Source of the DNA: a bacterium
Lineage (GTDB): Bacteria; Pseudomonadota; Alphaproteobacteria; Rhizobiales; Aestuariivirgaceae
Assembly: GCA_022842165.1 (NCBI GenBank)
Contig: JALHQC010000012.1
Span: 1 to 64,000 of the forward strand
Reading direction: 5' to 3'
DNA length: 64,000 nucleotides
Position numbers and translations under genes: made by a program. Below the pieces are notes generated by a model. The model was not told the DNA's origin. It saw only the letters and a program-made list of their open reading frames with translations, and did no database searches. This document shows, piece after piece, positions 60,177 through 64,000 of this stretch (the stretch's first letter is position 1; every line of letters begins with the position of its first letter).

Positions 60177-60956
60177 ATGGAAACCAATCAGCGCTTCAAC
60201 TTCGGCCTCGACCTGATCAAGGAGGCAGGGGAGCTGGCGCTGGGCTACTTCAACGCGCGCAGCACGCTCACCATCCAGAACAAGGGCGTGCAGGATCTGG
60301 CCAGCGAGGCCGACCTCAACACCGAGCTGCTGATCCGCGACAAGCTGGCGAAGGCCTTTCCGGAAGATGCCTTTCTGGGCGAGGAGACGGAGCCCACATC
60401 CTATGACGGCGATCAGGGGATCTGGGTGGTCGACCCCATCGACGGGACGCAGCCGTTCATTTGCGGGCTTTCGAGCTGGTGCGTGTCGATCGCCTTCGTG
60501 AAGGGCGGCGTCCTGCAGTTCGGCATGGTCTACGCGCCGGCGCGCGGCGAATTGTTTTCAGGCGGCAAGGCCTATCCGGCGATGCTCAACGGAAAGCCCA
60601 TCGAGGGGCACAAGGGCAAGTCGGTGAAGGATGGCTTGACCGCCACCGGCTATTCGCCAAAGAGCGGGCCGGACGAATTCCTGCCGGGCTTCGAGCGGTT
60701 CCTGAAGGCGGGCGGCATGTTCTACCGCGATGGCTCCGGCGCGCTGGGTCTTTGCTATGTGGCGGCGGGGAGGCTGATCGGATTCTTCGAGCCGATGATC
60801 AGGTCCTGGGATTGCCTGGGTGCCGTGGCGGTGCTCGAGGCGGCGGGGCTGAAGGTGAGCGACTTCCTTGCGAACGACGGGCTGCGCAAGGGCAATCCGA
60901 TCATTGCGGCGAACGAACACGTGTACCGGGAACTTGAAAAGCTGATCGCGGGTTGA
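60177..60956 (+). CDS. Inositol monophosphatase family protein
   Basis: The 259-residue phosphatase has the metal-site motifs GEETEP, WVVDPIDGTQPFICG and SWDCLGAVAVLEAAG. The family removes phosphate from inositol, histidinol or fructose-1,6-bisphosphate-type substrates. I chose the ATG at 60177, with AAGGA six bases upstream. The ATG at 60171, which overlaps the kinase stop (ATGA), is equally possible. Confidence 0.9.
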   Translation: METNQRFNFGLDLIKEAGELALGYFNARSTLTIQNKGVQDLASEADLNTELLIRDKLAKAFPEDAFLGEETEPTSYDGDQGIWVVDPIDGTQPFICGLSSWCVSIAFVKGGVLQFGMVYAPARGELFSGGKAYPAMLNGKPIEGHKGKSVKDGLTATGYSPKSGPDEFLPGFERFLKAGGMFYRDGSGALGLCYVAAGRLIGFFEPMIRSWDCLGAVAVLEAAGLKVSDFLANDGLRKGNPIIAANEHVYRELEKLIAG

Positions 60957-61963
60957 TGCGCATGGCAAAGATCGACATCATTTATCTCAACGCCGCCGAC
61001 ATCGAGAAAATCGCGCTAAGCGATGACGAGATCATGGCCGCGGTGGAAGAAGCACTCATCGCTGCAGGACGCGGGCAGACGGTGATCGAGCCGCGCACCC
61101 ATCTGATCCCTGACCCGCAGGGAAACGGCCACTTCAACATCTTGCGCGGCGTGGTGGGGCCCCTGAACCTCGCAGGCGTGAAGGTTGTCGGAGACTTCCA
61201 CGACAATTACAAGCACGGGCTGCCCTCCGAGATGGCGATCCTCAATCTCTTCGATCCGCGCACTGGAATGCCGCGCGCCATCATCGATGCGACCGCGATC
61301 ACCGACATGCGGACGGGCGCACTGACGGCCATCGGTGCCAGGCATCTGGCGCCGCAGAAGCCTCGCGTGCTGGGGCACATCGGCGCGCGTGGCACGTCCT
61401 ACTGGAACATCAGGCTGCTCGACCGGCTCTATGACTTCGAGGAGATCCGCGTTCATTCGCGAAGGCCGGAAAGCCGCGAGGCCTTCGCGCGCCGGCTCGA
61501 GCAGGATTTGAAGAAGAAGATCACCATCACCGAGGATTGGCGAAGCTGCGTTGAAGGTGCAGACATCATCGTCGAAGCCTCGCGGCTGGAGAAGCCACAG
61601 CCGATGCTGAAGACTGCCTGGGTGAAGGAGGGTGCCCTCATCATCCCCTATGGCACGATGAGTGCCCTTGAACTCGACTTGACCGACCGCATGGCCAAGA
61701 TCGTGGTCGATGATCGCGGGCAGATGTTGGCCGGGCCCTTCGGTGCGCTGCGCCCGCACATCAATGCGGGCAAGGTCTCGCCCGATACGGTGCATGCCGA
61801 GATTGGCGAGATCTGTGCGGGCCTGAAGCCCGGCCGCGAGAGTGCCGCGGAAACGATCCTGTTCTGGCACCGGGGACTTTCGACAAGCGATATCGCGCTG
61901 GGTGCGGCCATCATCGCCAAGGCACAGGCAATGGGGCTTGGCCAGACCCTGAACTACATGTGA
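60956..61963 (+). CDS. Ornithine cyclodeaminase/mu-crystallin family protein, divergent
   Basis: The 335-residue protein matches the family overall: an N-terminal catalytic-site region with GVKVVGDF (K76) and ATAITDMRTGALTAIGARHL, then a Rossmann domain. The nucleotide motif normally GxGxQA is here GHIGARGTSYW (residues 140-150), without the usual Gln-Ala, so cofactor binding may differ. The family includes imine reductases and cyclodeaminases. The ATG shares bases with the preceding stop (TGATG); 60962 is an alternative start. Confidence 0.85.
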   Translation: MRMAKIDIIYLNAADIEKIALSDDEIMAAVEEALIAAGRGQTVIEPRTHLIPDPQGNGHFNILRGVVGPLNLAGVKVVGDFHDNYKHGLPSEMAILNLFDPRTGMPRAIIDATAITDMRTGALTAIGARHLAPQKPRVLGHIGARGTSYWNIRLLDRLYDFEEIRVHSRRPESREAFARRLEQDLKKKITITEDWRSCVEGADIIVEASRLEKPQPMLKTAWVKEGALIIPYGTMSALELDLTDRMAKIVVDDRGQMLAGPFGALRPHINAGKVSPDTVHAEIGEICAGLKPGRESAAETILFWHRGLSTSDIALGAAIIAKAQAMGLGQTLNYM

Positions 61964-61967
61964 TCGC

Positions 61968-63413
61968 ATGACGCTGGTTATCCAATCGCTCAACGACTTC
62001 ACCATCGAGAACTATAACCGCGTGGCGTGGGGCGGCGAGGGCGTGATGCTTTCGCCCGCCGCCGTGAAGCGCATGGCTGAGGAGCGCCGCCGCTTCGAGC
62101 GCCTGATCGAGGACCCGGGCGTCACCATCTATGGCGTGACCAGCGGCTATGGCCAGAATGCGAAGAAGCGGCTGACGCCCGAGGAGCGCAAGCTTCACGC
62201 CAAGGTGCCGCCGGTGCAATCGGCTGCGTCGTCGGGCAACCCGGTGCCGCAGCGCGTGGTGCGCGGCATCGTCTTCGCGCGGCTTGCCAATTTCATCGAA
62301 GGCCATTCGGCGATCACGCCCGCGATCGCCGAGGCCGTGGCGCAGATGCTGGATGGCCGCGAGCTTGCGCCTGTGCCTGCGCGCGGACAGGGCGGTGCGG
62401 GTGAAATCCTGTCGCTGTCGCATCTCTTCGCGAACTTTGCCGAGAACCCCGCCATTGCCGAAAAGGATTTGCTATCGCTCATCAACGGCTCGCCCGCGGC
62501 CAGCGCACTGACCGCCGATGCGGCACTTGCCGCGCGTGCGAGGCTCGATCTCGCCGCGGAAGTCTTCGCGCTGTCGGCGGAGGCCTTCAACATTCCATTG
62601 TCGCATTTTGCAGTAGCGCTCGAAGGTTTGTGGAACAACCGGCACGATGCCTGGGCGCTGCGCCGCTTGCGCGAACTGATCGGCAATGGTCATGGCGGCG
62701 CGCGGCGGCCCTATCAGGCGCCGGTGAGCTATCGCATCCTGCCGCGCATGCTGGGGCAGGCGCACCGCGCTGCTGTGATGGCTGAGGAGATTGCAGCGGA
62801 GTCACTCGGCGCCGTGACCGACAATCCGGTAATGCTGCCTGCGGATGAGAGCCATCCCGATGGCGAAGTCATCAGCACCGGCGGCTATCACAACCCGCAT
62901 GCCGTGCTGGCGATGGATGCGGTTGCTGCGGCGGCAGCCAATCTGATCGTGATCGCCGGGCGCCATGCCGACAAGCTTCTGAATGGTGCGGTCTCGCTGC
63001 TGCCCGATCAGCTGGGGCTTGGAAACTCCACCGACTATCTCGGCTGCCTGCCCTTCGCGAGTGCTGGCTATGAGGAAGAGGCACGCCTGATGGCGCAGAC
63101 GACTTTGCTGCCGGGATCGGAAACCGGAGGCTATGCGCAGAACGATGTGGCATCCCCCGTTTTTTTGAGCTGGACGAAGCAGGAGAGGGTAGGTGCGTTG
63201 CTGGAGGCCGCACTGGCAAACCTAGCGATCATTTCGCTCCGCGCGCTCGATCTCACGTCACGGCCCGTGCCGCCGGGGCTGAACGGGCTTGAAACTGCGA
63301 TTCGACAGTATCTGCCGCCGCTTCATTCCGGGCTGGCGCCGGGGCCTGTCGCAGCGCGGATCGAGGCGGCGTTTCGAAGCCGCGTCTATGGCACGTCAAG
63401 AGATGCGATATAG
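61968..63413 (+). CDS. Histidine/aromatic ammonia-lyase-like protein lacking the MIO triad
   Basis: The 481-residue protein follows the HAL/PAL fold: YGVTSGYG with Y55, a helical core, LINGSPAAS with N173 and AVTDNPVML. The Ala-Ser-Gly that cyclises to the MIO cofactor is absent: at the expected place it reads ARGQGGAGEILSLSHL (G143-A144-G145), one residue shorter than the usual RGSVGASGDLAPLSHL with no Ser. The QDxYSxR motif has become QAPVSYR (V253). It is intact and in frame, so it is not a simple pseudogene. The start is 4 bp after the OCD-like gene; its end overlaps the convergent cytochrome gene by 28 bp. Confidence 0.9.
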   Translation: MTLVIQSLNDFTIENYNRVAWGGEGVMLSPAAVKRMAEERRRFERLIEDPGVTIYGVTSGYGQNAKKRLTPEERKLHAKVPPVQSAASSGNPVPQRVVRGIVFARLANFIEGHSAITPAIAEAVAQMLDGRELAPVPARGQGGAGEILSLSHLFANFAENPAIAEKDLLSLINGSPAASALTADAALAARARLDLAAEVFALSAEAFNIPLSHFAVALEGLWNNRHDAWALRRLRELIGNGHGGARRPYQAPVSYRILPRMLGQAHRAAVMAEEIAAESLGAVTDNPVMLPADESHPDGEVISTGGYHNPHAVLAMDAVAAAAANLIVIAGRHADKLLNGAVSLLPDQLGLGNSTDYLGCLPFASAGYEEEARLMAQTTLLPGSETGGYAQNDVASPVFLSWTKQERVGALLEAALANLAIISLRALDLTSRPVPPGLNGLETAIRQYLPPLHSGLAPGPVAARIEAAFRSRVYGTSRDAI

Positions 63414-63706
63414 GCAACGAGGTCCTGCACTTCCTCGGGCATCAGCGTCCATTGCACGTCCGGCATGCCGGAATGGGGCGATGGCGCGATGATGCGCGAC
63501 CAGATGTCCTCGGAAGTGCGGTAGATCGCGATTGCTTGGAAGCTTGGCGGCTTCAGTTTGAAGCCTGCGCCTTTCTCGATGTTATGGCAGCGGACGCAGT
63601 GCTCCTCCGCGAGCCGGCGGCCCGCGGCCGCATCGCCTGCCAGCGTTGGCGCGGCGGCGAGTCCGCACATGACAAAGGTCGCGAGAAAGAGCAGCGGATT
63701 TTTCAT
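63386..63706 (-). CDS. Class I c-type cytochrome, periplasmic
   Basis: The 106-residue protein has a signal peptide (LFLATFVMCGLAAAPTLAG, cut near residue 23), a heme site C37-V-R-C40-H41 and a likely axial Met in SGMPDVQW. A short, monoheme electron carrier. I chose the ATG at 63706. Its 3' end overlaps the ammonia-lyase-like gene on the opposite strand. Confidence 0.88.
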   Translation of the reverse strand: MKNPLLFLATFVMCGLAAAPTLAGDAAAGRRLAEEHCVRCHNIEKGAGFKLKPPSFQAIAIYRTSEDIWSRIIAPSPHSGMPDVQWTLMPEEVQDLVAYIASLDVP

Positions 63707-63780
63707 CTGTGTGCCTCCCGTTAGCAGCCGGGATATCACAGCACTGTTCAGGGGCGTCTGCCTTGACTGGAATCAACCCC

Positions 63781-64000
63781 TCAGTTGAACCACACGGCGT
63801 AGCCGAGGAAGTTGCCCTCGAACATGCCCATGATGCGGTTCCAGGTCTGGTCGTCCGTCATCGGGCCGTCCTCGAGATAGGGCAGCGCGGCGGAGCCTTG
63901 CGCCCACAGGATGGGATCGAAGGTGCGTGACTCAGTCAGCGCGCGGCGGAAGTTGATGCCTTTGGCGAGGCGCCAGTGGGGCACGAGCTTCTTGCCTTGC
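63781..64000 (-). CDS. C-terminus of an unidentified protein (partial)
   Basis: The minus-strand frame is open to the window edge (QGKKLVPHWRLAKGINFRRA... to NFLGYAVWFN) and ends at 63781. About 73 residues are seen. No motif allows a family call, and the start lies outside the window. Confidence 0.6.
   Translation of the reverse strand, partial: QGKKLVPHWRLAKGINFRRALTESRTFDPILWAQGSAALPYLEDGPMTDDQTWNRIMGMFEGNFLGYAVWFN

Overview
The window looks like the chromosome of a GC-rich alphaproteobacterium, probably of the Hyphomicrobiales (Rhizobiales). The evidence is a contiguous 14-subunit nuo operon with a C-terminally extended NuoE, the ldtR-ldtP pair, a glyA-nrdR-ribD-ribE-ribH-nusB string, a K+-independent H+-pyrophosphatase, an Mg-type HemB, and ParC and RNase J of alphaproteobacterial type. 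No genus can be named from the sequence alone.

Layout. (1) 1-5367 is the right end of a prophage or phage-derived island, transcribed leftwards: HNH endonuclease, a winged-helix replication-type protein with an iteron-like array inside its gene, four very small coupled genes, an HK97-type capsid protein and a tape-measure protein cut by the window edge. It ends at 5320-5367 in the 3' half of a tRNA-Asp gene, which reads as the host-side attachment site. (2) 5368-6309 holds a small unknown gene and an HdeA-like periplasmic protein. (3) 6527-24128 is nuoABCDEFGHIJKLMN (with a small membrane ORF between nuoH and nuoI), then birA and rnj, almost all overlapping or a few bases apart. (4) 24149-29605 has a secreted TPR-CHAT protein divergent from parC. 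(5) 29606-30366 is an intergenic region rich in palindromic repeats. (6) 30367-34017 is a self-regulated TetR/HlyD/ABC-ATPase/ABC-permease export operon. (7) 34146-41879 has two uncharacterised convergent genes, a DMT transporter, bpt, a beta-hydroxyacid dehydrogenase, an RTX protein, hemB and an extensin-like protein. (8) 42005-45778 has an exported unknown protein, ldtR and ldtP. (9) 45932-51865 is glyA, nrdR, the riboflavin genes, nusB and an MFS transporter. (10) 51872-58140 has a serralysin-like RTX protease, hppA and a CHASE4-like/GGDEF/EAL protein. (11) 58137-64000 has a sterol-desaturase-like protein divergent from a tightly packed operon of ROK kinase, inositol-monophosphatase-like protein, ornithine-cyclodeaminase-like protein and histidine-ammonia-lyase-like protein, then a convergent cytochrome c and a partial gene.

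Most interesting points. The ammonia-lyase-like protein lacks the Ala-Ser-Gly triad that forms the MIO cofactor, and it sits in an operon with another divergent enzyme, so this cluster may encode an undescribed pathway. The phage replication-type gene contains six copies of a 16-bp hyphenated palindrome spaced about 22 bp apart, out of codon phase, which looks like an internal origin. The phage module runs from replication gene to capsid through micro-genes joined by 4-bp overlaps, with no terminase, portal or protease in view.
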